From positions 1 through 40,244 of the forward strand of contig JASAON010001494.1 of NCBI GenBank assembly GCA_030849065.1: a DNA stretch of 40,244 nt, written 5' to 3'. The position numbers were made by a program, and so were the translations under genes. Of the stretch, positions 1-8,799 are shown one piece after another. A model generated the notes under the pieces. It ran no database searches, was not told the DNA's origin, and saw only the letters and a program-made list of their open reading frames with translations. The stretch is from Jaenimonas drosophilae. Lineage: Eukaryota > Euglenozoa > Kinetoplastea > Trypanosomatida > Trypanosomatidae. Position 1 is the first letter of the stretch, and every line of letters begins with the position of its first letter.

Positions 1-1
1 G

Positions 2-196
2 CAGGTGGAGGGCGGAAGCATCTTCGACAACATCATCCTTGGTGATGACCTTCAGGAGGTGATGGACTTGGTGGGCAAGACCTACGGAGTAATTGCCAAG
101 GAGGAGGCCGAGATGATGCAGGCCCGACATGATGAGGCGCGTGCCAGGATGGAAGCCTCCCGCAAGGCCCGGGAGGAGGAGGAGCGCGAGCTTTAA
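2..196 (+). CDS. CRT: Calreticulin, C-terminal fragment (5' end outside window)
   Basis: The reading frame is open from the window edge to TAA at 194-196, so only about 64 C-terminal residues are visible. They begin with a GGSIFDNIILGDD stretch followed by a YGV(I)A-KEEAEM segment. This matches the end of the calreticulin P/lectin region (GSIFDN...WG..K..E), a calcium-binding lectin chaperone of the ER that helps glycoproteins fold. The protein ends in EREL, a plausible KDEL-type ER retrieval signal. The tail is a short mixed-charge helix (RHDEARARMEASRKAREEEE) and lacks the long acidic calcium-storing domain of animal calreticulins; short tails are known in protist versions. Calnexin is less likely, because no transmembrane segment follows the motif. 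The start codon and N-domain lie upstream of the window. Confidence 0.85.
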   Translation, partial: QVEGGSIFDNIILGDDLQEVMDLVGKTYGVIAKEEAEMMQARHDEARARMEASRKAREEEEREL

Positions 197-678
197 GTGG
201 AGAACGTGTACCATGTGCCTCTTTCAATCTCCCTCTCCTTGGTCGTACACAAACCTCATGCCGTTGATCATGATGATGGCGATGATACACGTGCGAGGTG
301 GTTCCTTCCTCACGCAGGAGCACAGTATTGATATGCGCCAAACTATTTTATCCACAATTATTGATGATTGTTGGTGTGCTAGTCAAGACAATGACTGGAT
401 TCCTTTTTTTTTTTTTGAGGCTGATTGACGTCCTCCAGGCGTGTGGGTGCGCGTGTGATAAGGGTCTCTCTGTGGATGGATGCATCAACGCCCAGCCCCA
501 CATCGTCTGAGTGAGATGGATCGACTCAGAAGGTTGAAGCATAGCCGCCAACACCGGAAAACGAAGTACCTACATCATGTGATGGCATCTGCCGATATCT
601 AGATGCTATTCATTCACTTGCGCGGAACGTTTTTTTTAGCAGTTTTTCCCTTCACTCTTTTCTCTTTCGGTGGTTAAT
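197..678 (+). other. Spacer between calreticulin and the hinge-protein gene
   Basis: No coding region is credible here. It holds the calreticulin 3' UTR with a T14 run near 403-416. A pyrimidine-rich stretch at 631-668 leads to several AG dinucleotides (638-639, 641-642, 679-680, 685-686). In a kinetoplastid this would be the coupled polyadenylation and trans-splice region for the next gene. Confidence 0.6.
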
Positions 679-680
679 AG
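643..680 (+). promoter_or_regulatory. Predicted spliced-leader acceptor for the hinge-protein gene
   Basis: A pyrimidine-rich run at 643-668 is followed by AG at 679-680, about 50 nt before the ATG at 731. No ATG lies between 605 and 730, so 731 is the first start codon of the inferred leader. The AGs at 638-642 and 685-686 are alternatives. This is inferred from sequence only. Confidence 0.5.
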
Positions 681-730
681 TTGTAGTTGCTCTACCTCCC
701 CATAAACACCTACTCATCCAGACACCAATC

Positions 731-943
731 ATGGCGGAGGACCCACAAGACATCAAGCTTGAGCTAGAAAAGGGCTGCCTCGCCAACGAGTGCGCCAAGA
801 AGGTGGCCGCCTACAACGCTTGCCTCGAGCGCATCAAGACCGTCGATCCCGCCCGCGAGCCCCACTGCTACAACCAGTACTTTTCCATCGTTCACTGCGT
901 GGATGTCTGCGTTGACCCCAAGCTGTGGCCCACGCTCAAGTAA
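731..943 (+). CDS. QCR6: Ubiquinol-cytochrome c reductase hinge subunit (Qcr6/UQCRH-like)
   Basis: This intact 70-residue protein carries a twin CX9C pattern: C21-X9-C31 and C46-X9-C56, with extra cysteines at 16 and 60. It ends in LWPTLK, close to the LFNNLK-type end of the complex III hinge protein. In other eukaryotes this small acidic subunit sits on the intermembrane-space face of the bc1 complex beside cytochrome c1. Twin CX9C proteins are usually imported and oxidised by the Mia40/Erv1 relay, so no cleavable presequence is expected, and none is seen. The N-terminus is acidic (MAEDPQDIKLELEK) but shorter than in animals. Another CHCH-domain protein is the main alternative. The ATG is the first after the predicted acceptor, and the stop is TAA. 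Confidence 0.8.
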   Translation: MAEDPQDIKLELEKGCLANECAKKVAAYNACLERIKTVDPAREPHCYNQYFSIVHCVDVCVDPKLWPTLK

Positions 944-1252
944 GTCAATGAGCATGGGTATGTGTGTGTGTATATGTCGTGAGTTGTTTTTCTCCGGATG
1001 ACAACACACTTGTACATGCGCTCAGCCCAACTAATCAAGGCCAACATTTTGTGTAGCAGCGTGCCTCACTCCAGGCATCATGAATGATGGACTGATGTAG
1101 GAACATCGTAGTAAGAACAAGTACACTTAGCACATACACAATCTGCCTGGGTACACTTGCCACTCTCCATGCAGGGGCATAGAGCAAGAACAAAAATTGC
1201 TTGATTAATCTACACGCATGTACCTTTATTTTCCTCTTCTCCATGGAACAAG
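944..1252 (+). other. Spacer and trans-splice region before the first transporter
   Basis: A GT-rich 3' UTR start (TGTGTGTGTGTATATG near 959) leads to a polypyrimidine tract at 1221-1242. AG follows at 1251-1252, with further AGs at 1266-1267 and 1273-1274. The ATGs at 1218 and 1243 lie in or next to the tract and would be removed by splicing. From 1253 to 1367 there is no ATG. I see no gene here. Confidence 0.55.
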
Positions 1253-1367
1253 ACTCCTCTTCATCAGCCCTCAGGTTCTTGATAGTCGTCAGCTTCCACA
1301 CGCACTCATCATCATCATCAGTTGTGTACGCCACACGTTCATTCCCACACGCCCACCTCCACCAACA

Positions 1368-2831
1368 ATGCCCACCAGTGAAAAGGTAATTCCGCCCTTT
1401 GCCTCTGTTCCAGAGGAGCTCCCCCCGCTTGCATCCCTCAACGGCAACTCCACAGAGAGCGGAGGTGCGGATGACGTGATGGCCACCGCCTCCAAGGATG
1501 GCATGAAGATGGTGCCCGACCACAGCGGCAGTGATGCTCCAGCCGCGGAGCCCCCAACGACCTGCTGCGGATGCATCATTCAAGAAATCCGCTCCGCAGC
1601 ACAAACGGTGATCCCGTATGGTGGCTTTGTGTCATGCTGCTTCAGCTTGTGTAGCGTCACCCTGGGCGGAGGAGTGATTGGCATGCCATCCGCTTTTCAA
1701 ACCAGCGGCATCATCATTGCCGTCTTCTACTTGGTCGTTGTAACTGTCTTAACGGTATACACCATGACGATGATTGGCTTCGCCATGCGCCACACGGGCT
1801 ACAACACCTTCGAACGCATGGCCTTTGGTCTATTTGGTCGTGGAGGTGATTATTTTGTGGGATTTGTCATGTGGCTGTCTTGCGTTGGCACAGCCATTGG
1901 CTACATTTCTGGTGTGAGCTCATTGGTGCAGCCCATCCTGCAGACTAAGGGCATGCCAGCCTACCTACAGACGCCAAGTGGCAACCGCCTCGTTACTTCT
2001 GCAGTGTGGCTGTGTTGTATGAGCCCGTTGATCATCCCGAAGCGCATCAACAGCCTGCGCTACTTCTCTGCCTTCAGCGTCTTCTTTGTTCTGCTCTTTG
2101 TGATGGCGGTGGTGATTCACGCCTGCACCCACGGCTTCCGTGGCAAGGATGAGGGTGAGCTGGTTCTCATGAACACCAACGGGCCAGAAGCGATCAACGG
2201 CCTCAGCATCTTTATTTTCGCATATTTATGTCACGGAGTGGCGTACCCAGTTTTTTTTGAAATGCGGCCTCGTAAGTCAGTGAAGAAGCTTGCCATCACC
2301 ACGACCATCTCCATGACCATTTGCATGTTCTTCTATCTCTTAGCCGGCATCTTTGGCTACATGGAGTTTGGCAGTAAGGTAGAGGGATCTATCCTCTACA
2401 ACTACGACCCCGTGCATGAGCCGCTGATGATGGTGGCCTACATTGGCATCCTGATCAAGCTTTGCACAGCCTACGCCATGAACATGATTCCCGTACGCAA
2501 CTTCACCTATTACGTGTTGGATTGGGAGATCGAGACCCTGCCCTACTGGAAGCACATCATCACCATAACCCTCGTGAGCACGGCGGTGCTCGTCGCTGGC
2601 CTCTTCATCCCCTCCATCAACACCGCTTTTGGTTTGGTTGGCTCACTTTGCGGAGGATTTATCGCCTTCATCTTCCCTGCGCTGTTTTGGATGTACTGCG
2701 GCAACTGGTCACTGAAGACGGTTGGTATCTGGCACTATCTCGCCACGTACTTCGTGATGGTGTGTGGTGTGATTGCCATTGTGTTTGGCACTGCCATCAC
2801 GATTTGGTACAGCTTCATTGATACGGCGTAG
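1368..2831 (+). CDS. Amino acid transporter, AAAP family (array copy 1)
   Basis: A 487-residue polytopic membrane protein. After a hydrophilic N-terminus of about 65 residues comes a CCG motif and then about 11 hydrophobic segments. The first contains TLGGGVIGMPSAFQTSGI, the signature region of kinetoplastid AAAP amino acid transporters. Other landmarks are the GLFGRGGDYFVGFV and GPEAINGLSIFIFAYLCHG stretches, and the conserved end GIWHYLATYF to WYSFIDTA. It should move amino acids across the plasma or an internal membrane; the substrate cannot be read from sequence. An in-frame ATG at 1218 lies in the polypyrimidine tract, so I chose 1368, the first ATG after the acceptor. Copies 2 and 3 follow, and long stretches are identical to one or the other. 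Confidence 0.92.
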   Translation: MPTSEKVIPPFASVPEELPPLASLNGNSTESGGADDVMATASKDGMKMVPDHSGSDAPAAEPPTTCCGCIIQEIRSAAQTVIPYGGFVSCCFSLCSVTLGGGVIGMPSAFQTSGIIIAVFYLVVVTVLTVYTMTMIGFAMRHTGYNTFERMAFGLFGRGGDYFVGFVMWLSCVGTAIGYISGVSSLVQPILQTKGMPAYLQTPSGNRLVTSAVWLCCMSPLIIPKRINSLRYFSAFSVFFVLLFVMAVVIHACTHGFRGKDEGELVLMNTNGPEAINGLSIFIFAYLCHGVAYPVFFEMRPRKSVKKLAITTTISMTICMFFYLLAGIFGYMEFGSKVEGSILYNYDPVHEPLMMVAYIGILIKLCTAYAMNMIPVRNFTYYVLDWEIETLPYWKHIITITLVSTAVLVAGLFIPSINTAFGLVGSLCGGFIAFIFPALFWMYCGNWSLKTVGIWHYLATYFVMVCGVIAIVFGTAITIWYSFIDTA

Positions 2832-4524
2832 GTGTGAAGAGTGCGCAAAGTAGGCATCCTCAATATCTCTGCACCTCCCGGTGGAGAAGTACCAACTACG
2901 CCGTCCATCCGCCTTCTCTCCGTGGACGCCCATTTCCTTCATCCGTCTTTTTGTTTTCGGTGGCCTCGGTACACACGATGTGGCTCGTTGATTTGAGTCG
3001 CGTTGTGTGCGTTAGAGGTACAGGAAGTGTTGTTTGTGCTCCCTTCTCCTTTTTTTTTTTCGATGATTCCATAAGGTTCCCTATCCTTTTTTTTTTCGCT
3101 GATGCGTACATATGCCGAACGAATGCACCAACATGAACCACTTACTTGACGGTGAGGCATGTGCATCGTCTTTGTCTGCACATCAACATCACCAAGCTGT
3201 GCTGTGTGGTTGTGATGGATGAAGGGGGCCAGTGATGATGGATGTGTGAGTGCATTGGTAAAACGAATACGCAACCTCACTCTTTTTTTTTTTGTGTTGA
3301 ACGAACGTAATGGGGCAATTTCCACCCCCAGAGCGCCGACTTTGGATCCTGTTGTACATCCCTGTGAAATGATCATCATCTGCGTGCCAACGTGGTGTTG
3401 GAGGGTGAAGATTGCTTTGAACTGACGGAGTGAGTGAGTTGCAGCATCTGAGTGTTTCTGGTCATCTTGAGGAACAAAGACGTCTATTGGATGCAGGAAC
3501 CACTGCATACACATGATGACGTATGCTTCATTTGTCATTGCTTGTGGCATTAATGAAGCTTGTGCATTTTGTTTGTCTGTGATGATGGATCACATACGTT
3601 TTGTTTTTGTTGAATTCTGTGTATCTCGTGGAACAACCACAACGACGCGGTCGTAAGTTTTTTTTGGCCAAGTTGGAACAGTTGCGATCAAGAGCGACGG
3701 ATTCTCCGGTCAAAGCTCTTCTTACCTCCTCACCCACAGAAACGGTAGCGAGAACCGTGAGGGTACCAAGCGGGATGTTGAGTTTTTGGTTGTTTTGATG
3801 TTTGCTGCTTTCTTCTAACCCGTACACCCATTCTCTTGCTTTTTTTTTTTTTCATTGCGCTACTCATCATGATCTTCGCCACTCAACGGACTCCATCTGT
3901 AGTTTTTTTTGGTCGGAGTCCAGCACAGGATACCTGCCACCAAACATCATGATTTAAAGGGTGCACGCAACATGTACGCTTTTGTGTTAGTTGTGCTTCT
4001 ACCGCGGTTGATTGATGAGATGAAGGCGTGGATAGTGTGGTGATAATTCGGCCACTTTATGCTTCAAGTGTACATCACGATTCATCATCAATCGTTGAGC
4101 TGCAACAAACAAAAGTGCGTGAGAAGCACACCAAGCCTCAGTTTCCTCGTCGGCCATCACAAGCACCATGGTCGAGAGGGTTCTGAGTGTTGGATAGCTC
4201 ACCGCGTAAGGATGTTGCGCGAGTGATGCATGAGAGTAGTTTTTTCTTTTTGAATGATTCTTTCCATATTTGATTTTTTTTCCCAATCATCATGACTCTG
4301 TTGTACTGTTGCTTATGTGCGTGCGTTGTGTTACTTCATTATCTTTTTCTGATTGATAACTGACGATGATGAGCGCTGAAGCATGATTGCATGAGTTCAT
4401 GAATAACCAAAATTTCTCTTCTGAGTTGGTGCAGGGCACGGAGCTTCTCGCTGTCGGGGCATTTCTTAAATATGCATCAAGCACATGTACTGCTCACACC
4501 TCTCCTTCACTACACGTGGCGTAG
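2832..4524 (+). other. Spacer between transporter copies 1 and 2
   Basis: About 1.7 kb with many T runs (3049-3060, 3088-3097, 3282-3293, 3839-3852) and no open frame that looks coding. It should hold the copy 1 3' UTR and, at its end, the pyrimidine-rich acceptor for copy 2 (tract 4497-4511, AG 4523-4524). The small frame at 3601-3798 has no supporting features. Confidence 0.55.
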
Positions 4525-4602
4525 ATAAACCAACATCACCATCAACTCTCCAGAACACTCATACATACCCTTCCCCCCTCACACACACTTCTTAAGGCAG
4601 GC

Positions 4603-6060
4603 ATGTTTGCACGCAACACAACTCCTTTTTCCTCTATCCACGAGGACCTTCCAGGGATAGATCCCACGGTGGAGCACTCTACTGATTTGGATGAGGTGCA
4701 CGTTGTTGTGGCGGCACACCATATTAATGAGAAGCTCGAGGACGATCGCATTGGAAGTGAATTGCCGTCCAGCGAGGTGCCATCACCCACGTGCTGCGGC
4801 AAGATGTTGGATGAACTCAGATCAACTGCCCAAGTTTTCATTCCCTACGGCGGATATGTATCATGCTGCTTCAGCCTCTGTACCGTGACCCTCGGAGGAG
4901 GTATCATTGGCATGCCCTCCGCTTTTCAAACCAGCGGCATCATCGTCGCCGTCTTCTACCTCGTGATCATGACGATTCTCACCATCTACTCCATGGCCAT
5001 GATTGGTATTGCCATTAAGAAGACGGGGTACCGCAGCTTTGAGGAGATGGCCTACGGCCTCTTTGGTCGTGGAGGTGATTATTATGTGGGCTTTGTGATT
5101 TGGATTTCCTGCATTGGCACAGCCATCGGCTACATTTCTGGTGTGAGCTCATTGGTGCAGCCCATCCTGCAGACTAAGGGCATGCCAGCCTACCTACAGA
5201 CGCCAAGTGGCAACCGCCTCGTTACTTCTGCAGTGTGGCTGTGTTGTATGAGCCCGTTGATCATCCCGAAGCGCATCAACAGCCTGCGCTACTTCTCTGC
5301 CTTCAGCGTCTTCTTTGTTCTGCTCTTTGTGATGGCGGTGGTGGTTCACGCCTGCACCCACGGCTTCCGTGGCAAGGATGAGGGTGAGCTGGTTCTCATG
5401 AATACCAACGGGCCTGAAGCGATCAACGGTTTGGCCATCTTCATCTTTGCATACTTGTGCCACGTCATTACCTTTCCACTGACGCTGGAAATGCGTCCTC
5501 GGCCATCGGTGAAGAAGCTTGTCATTACCACGACCATCTCCATGACCATTTGCATGTTCTTCTATCTCTTAGCCGGCATCTTTGGCTACATGGAGTTTGG
5601 CAGTAAGGTAGAGGGATCTATCCTCTACAACTACGACCCCGTGCATGAGCCGCTGATGATGGTGGCCTACATTGGCATCCTGATCAAGCTCTGCACAGCC
5701 TACGCGGTGAATATGATTCCTGTGCGCAACTTCACCTACTACGTCCTGAACTGGGAGCTGGATACGCTGCCCTATTGGAAGCATCTCATCGCCATCACCA
5801 TCGTGAGTGCCGTCGTGCTTGTGGCTGGCCTCTTCATCCCCTCCATCAACACCGCTTTTGGTTTGGTTGGCTCCTTGTCTGGGGGATTTATCGCCTTCAT
5901 CTTCCCTGCGCTGTTTTGGATGTACTGCGGCAACTGGTCACTGAAGACGGTTGGCATCTGGCACTATCTCGCCACGTACTTCTTGATGGTGTGCGGTGTG
6001 GTTGCCATTGTGTTTGGCACTGCCATCACGATTTGGTACAGCTTCATTGATACGTCGTAA
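4603..6060 (+). CDS. Amino acid transporter, AAAP family (array copy 2)
   Basis: A 485-residue paralogue of copy 1 with the same layout: a variable acidic N-terminus of about 60 residues, a CCGK motif, TLGGGIIGMPSAFQTSGI in the first membrane segment, about 11 segments in all, and the WYSFIDTS end. It differs from copies 1 and 3 around residues 285-305, where CHVITFPLTLEMRPRPS replaces CHGVAYPVFFEMRPRKS. It also has S in place of C in the GSLSGGF motif. Such local changes within membrane segments may alter substrate preference (inference). The ATG at 4603 follows a CAG (4598-4600) almost directly and is also the first ATG after the better acceptor at 4523-4524. The stop is TAA. Confidence 0.92.
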   Translation: MFARNTTPFSSIHEDLPGIDPTVEHSTDLDEVHVVVAAHHINEKLEDDRIGSELPSSEVPSPTCCGKMLDELRSTAQVFIPYGGYVSCCFSLCTVTLGGGIIGMPSAFQTSGIIVAVFYLVIMTILTIYSMAMIGIAIKKTGYRSFEEMAYGLFGRGGDYYVGFVIWISCIGTAIGYISGVSSLVQPILQTKGMPAYLQTPSGNRLVTSAVWLCCMSPLIIPKRINSLRYFSAFSVFFVLLFVMAVVVHACTHGFRGKDEGELVLMNTNGPEAINGLAIFIFAYLCHVITFPLTLEMRPRPSVKKLVITTTISMTICMFFYLLAGIFGYMEFGSKVEGSILYNYDPVHEPLMMVAYIGILIKLCTAYAVNMIPVRNFTYYVLNWELDTLPYWKHLIAITIVSAVVLVAGLFIPSINTAFGLVGSLSGGFIAFIFPALFWMYCGNWSLKTVGIWHYLATYFLMVCGVVAIVFGTAITIWYSFIDTS

Positions 6061-7135
6061 GTTCGCTGCTGATGTAGCAACGCACAAGGACGTGTCTCAT
6101 CATCCTTCATCACACACTTTTTCGTTGCGTTGCGTTGAAGTGAGATGAACAACTACCCCAACTCACCCTCACACCTCTCCACCGTGGCAAGAATTCTCAC
6201 TTTATTTCCGTGATTTTTTTTGTTGTTGTGTTTGATTTGTGTTCCAACGTCGATCGTGATCTTTCTCCACCCTACCCGTGAGTATATGTAGGACAACTCC
6301 AATGCTGTAAAGTGGCGTTCATGGCCAGTCGTGACTTAAAAAGATGGATGAGCGCTCTGTAGAGGTGGTCAAGGTTGTTCTTTTTTTTTGTTGTGTCACT
6401 TTTAAAAACGGCTTTTTGTGGTTGTACTTCTGACACGTTGGCACTCCTTCTCTTCTTTACAAGACACATTGAACGCGTATCAACATGTAGCTCTGTTGTG
6501 CATCGTTGTAAAAACTACACGTTGAGGTTTTTATTTTTCATAAAATTTCGTTTTTTTCTCTACCCTTCACGTTGTTAAGGTATCTCAGTGATGGGGTAAT
6601 CTTCACGGTGTGTTGCTCTCTTTAAAATCATTTTGGTCTTGATACGAATCTACACCACTGTGCTGCTGTTGTGTTCGCTATAGACGGCTAACTGATCTCT
6701 AGCAGATACAGACTCGTACATCTTCATCCCTTCTTCTTTCCTCCCTTGATGCAGATTTGGTGGCAGCAGCCATCCGGGCAGACTGCCTTTGTTCTCACAT
6801 GAGTTATCGGTCAGTAAGCGTGTGTGTGCGCGCATTACTGAGGTAGCACCCCAACTCATTCCCTATACGTGCCCAATCTTTTTCGTGTTCGTCTTGTCGG
6901 TGGGTGTTGCTCATGATCCACATTCTCTGCCGTGTGGCTGTCTGGAGTTTACGCGGAGCCCATCTTATCTGTCTTTCTTGTCTTTTTTTTTTTGCTGTTG
7001 GAGACAACGTTTTGTTTTGGCAACCAATGAGAAGGTGGCGAAAACGAAGACCAAACAACAAATCTGCCCGCAAGAGTCCTGCATGTATCACATGGAGGTA
7101 CCTCAGGGAGTAATGAATGTGCTCATGCGCTTCTC
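6061..7135 (+). other. Spacer between transporter copies 2 and 3
   Basis: About 1.1 kb of T-rich and mixed sequence with T runs near 6380-6388, 6548-6556 and 6983-6992. Several short frames occur on both strands, but none has domain features or an upstream acceptor that suits it. It probably holds the copy 2 3' UTR. Confidence 0.5.
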
Positions 7136-7173
7136 ACTTCTTCTCCATCTTCTCCTTCTTCTTTTGTTCGCAG
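7131..7173 (+). promoter_or_regulatory. Strong predicted spliced-leader acceptor for transporter copy 3
   Basis: A nearly pure pyrimidine run of about 40 nt (7131-7169) ends in CAG at 7171-7173. From there to the ATG at 7276 there is no other ATG. This is the clearest acceptor in the array. It also shows that the in-frame ATG at 7117 is upstream of the mRNA and is not the start. Confidence 0.65.
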
Positions 7174-7275
7174 TTTCGTGATTCTTTCTTTTTTTCAATC
7201 TCGTCCCTCATCCGCTCCTACAGGCAGGACTCCGTCGTTCATCGCCACAACTCATACAACATCATTATCATCACA

Positions 7276-8799
7276 ATGACAACAACGGAACAAGATACCA
7301 CAGCCTTCGTGGAAACAGTGGCTGCACCAGTTGGTTTGGTGGTGGAGAATGATGCTCATGCTCCACTTGATGATTCTGTTCCACTTGCCAACAACACGCC
7401 ATTGAATGAACATGGTGAGCCCTTTGCGAAGGAGAGCCCGCCGTGGTCGCCGGTGAAGAAGAGCGGCGGCGGCATGGCAGTTGATGATACCGGCAGCGAT
7501 GTGGTGGATTTGCCACCGGAATCAACTTGCTGCGGCCGCATGTGCCAGGAGATGCGTGCCATGGCACACAAGATCATGCCCTTCGGCGGCTTCGTCTCGA
7601 GCTGCTTCACGCTCTGCACAGTGACCCTCGGAGGAGGTATCATTGGCATGCCATCCGCTTTTCAAACCAGCGGCATCATCATCGCCATCTTCTATCTGGT
7701 TGCTGTTACGATCCTCACGGTGTACTCCATGACCATCATTGGCTATGCCATGAAGCAAACGGGCTACACCACCTTTGAAAAGATGGCCTACGGCCTCTTT
7801 GGCCGTGGAGGCGATTACTTTGTAGGATTTGTGCTGTGGTTGTCCTGTGTGGGTACCGCCATCGCCTACATCTCTGGTGTGAGCTCATTGGTGCAGCCCA
7901 TCTTGCAATCCTCGGTGATGCCGTCCTACCTCCAGACGGAGAGCGCCAACCGCCTCGTGACCTCCGCAGTGTGGCTCATCTTCATGAGCCCCTTGATTAT
8001 ACCAAAGCACGTGAACAGCCTGCGCTACTTCTCCGCCTTTAGTGTGGTCTTTGTGCTCTTCTTTGTCTTTGCCGTGGTGATTCACGCCTGCAACAACAAT
8101 CTGCCCGCCACCGTGGAGGGGGAGGACCTGGTGCTCCTCAACACCAACGGCCCCGAGGCCATCAACGGCCTCAGCATCTTTATTTTCGCATATTTATGTC
8201 AAGCTGTGACGTACCCAGTTTTTTTTGAAGCACGTCCGAAGCCGTCCGTGAAGAAGCTCACCATGGCCACCGCCCTCTCCATGACCATCTGCATGATCTT
8301 CTATCTCCTGGCCGGTCTCTTTGGCTACATGGAGTTTGGCTCGAAGGTGCAGGATTCCATCCTCTACAACTACGACCCCATCCGTGAACCGTTGATGATG
8401 GTGGCCTACATTGGCATCCTGATCAAGCTCTGCACAGCCTACGCCATGAATATGATTCCTGTGCGCAACTTCACCTACTACGTCCTGAACTGGGAGCTGG
8501 ATACGCTGCCCTACTGGAAGCATCTCATCACCATCACCATTGTGAGTGCCGTCGTGCTCGTCGCTGGCCTCTTCATCCCCTCCATCAACACCGCTTTTGG
8601 TTTGGTTGGCTCACTTTGCGGAGGATTCATTGGCTTCATTTTCCCTGCGCTGTTTTGGATGTACTGCGGCAACTGGTCACTGAAGACGGTTGGTATCTGG
8701 CACTATCTCGCCACGTACTTCTTGATGGTGTGCGGTGTGGTTGCCATTGTGTTTGGCACTGCCATCACGATTTGGTACAGCTTCATTGATACGTCGTAG
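7276..8799 (+). CDS. Amino acid transporter, AAAP family (array copy 3)
   Basis: At 507 residues this is the longest of the three copies, with an N-terminal hydrophilic region of about 85 residues. Then come CCGRMCQEMR, TLGGGIIGMPSAFQTSGI and about 11 membrane segments, ending WYSFIDTS. The middle is the most diverged: SSVMPSYLQTESANR replaces TKGMPAYLQTPSGNR, and a different loop (ACNNNLPATVEGEDLVLLN) follows the central segments. The 3' quarter is nearly the same as copies 1 and 2 at the DNA level. The function should be amino acid uptake or exchange, substrate unknown. The start was chosen as the first ATG after the acceptor at 7172-7173; the stop is TAG. Confidence 0.92.
   Translation: MTTTEQDTTAFVETVAAPVGLVVENDAHAPLDDSVPLANNTPLNEHGEPFAKESPPWSPVKKSGGGMAVDDTGSDVVDLPPESTCCGRMCQEMRAMAHKIMPFGGFVSSCFTLCTVTLGGGIIGMPSAFQTSGIIIAIFYLVAVTILTVYSMTIIGYAMKQTGYTTFEKMAYGLFGRGGDYFVGFVLWLSCVGTAIAYISGVSSLVQPILQSSVMPSYLQTESANRLVTSAVWLIFMSPLIIPKHVNSLRYFSAFSVVFVLFFVFAVVIHACNNNLPATVEGEDLVLLNTNGPEAINGLSIFIFAYLCQAVTYPVFFEARPKPSVKKLTMATALSMTICMIFYLLAGLFGYMEFGSKVQDSILYNYDPIREPLMMVAYIGILIKLCTAYAMNMIPVRNFTYYVLNWELDTLPYWKHLITITIVSAVVLVAGLFIPSINTAFGLVGSLCGGFIGFIFPALFWMYCGNWSLKTVGIWHYLATYFLMVCGVVAIVFGTAITIWYSFIDTS

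Noticed and set aside
1218..1367. N-terminal extension of transporter copy 1
   Set aside because: The upstream ATG lies in the polypyrimidine tract before the likely acceptor; the extra residues are not shared with copies 2 and 3.
7117..7275. N-terminal extension of transporter copy 3
   Set aside because: It would be encoded by the acceptor's own pyrimidine tract (FFSIFSFFF text); splicing at 7172-7173 removes this ATG.
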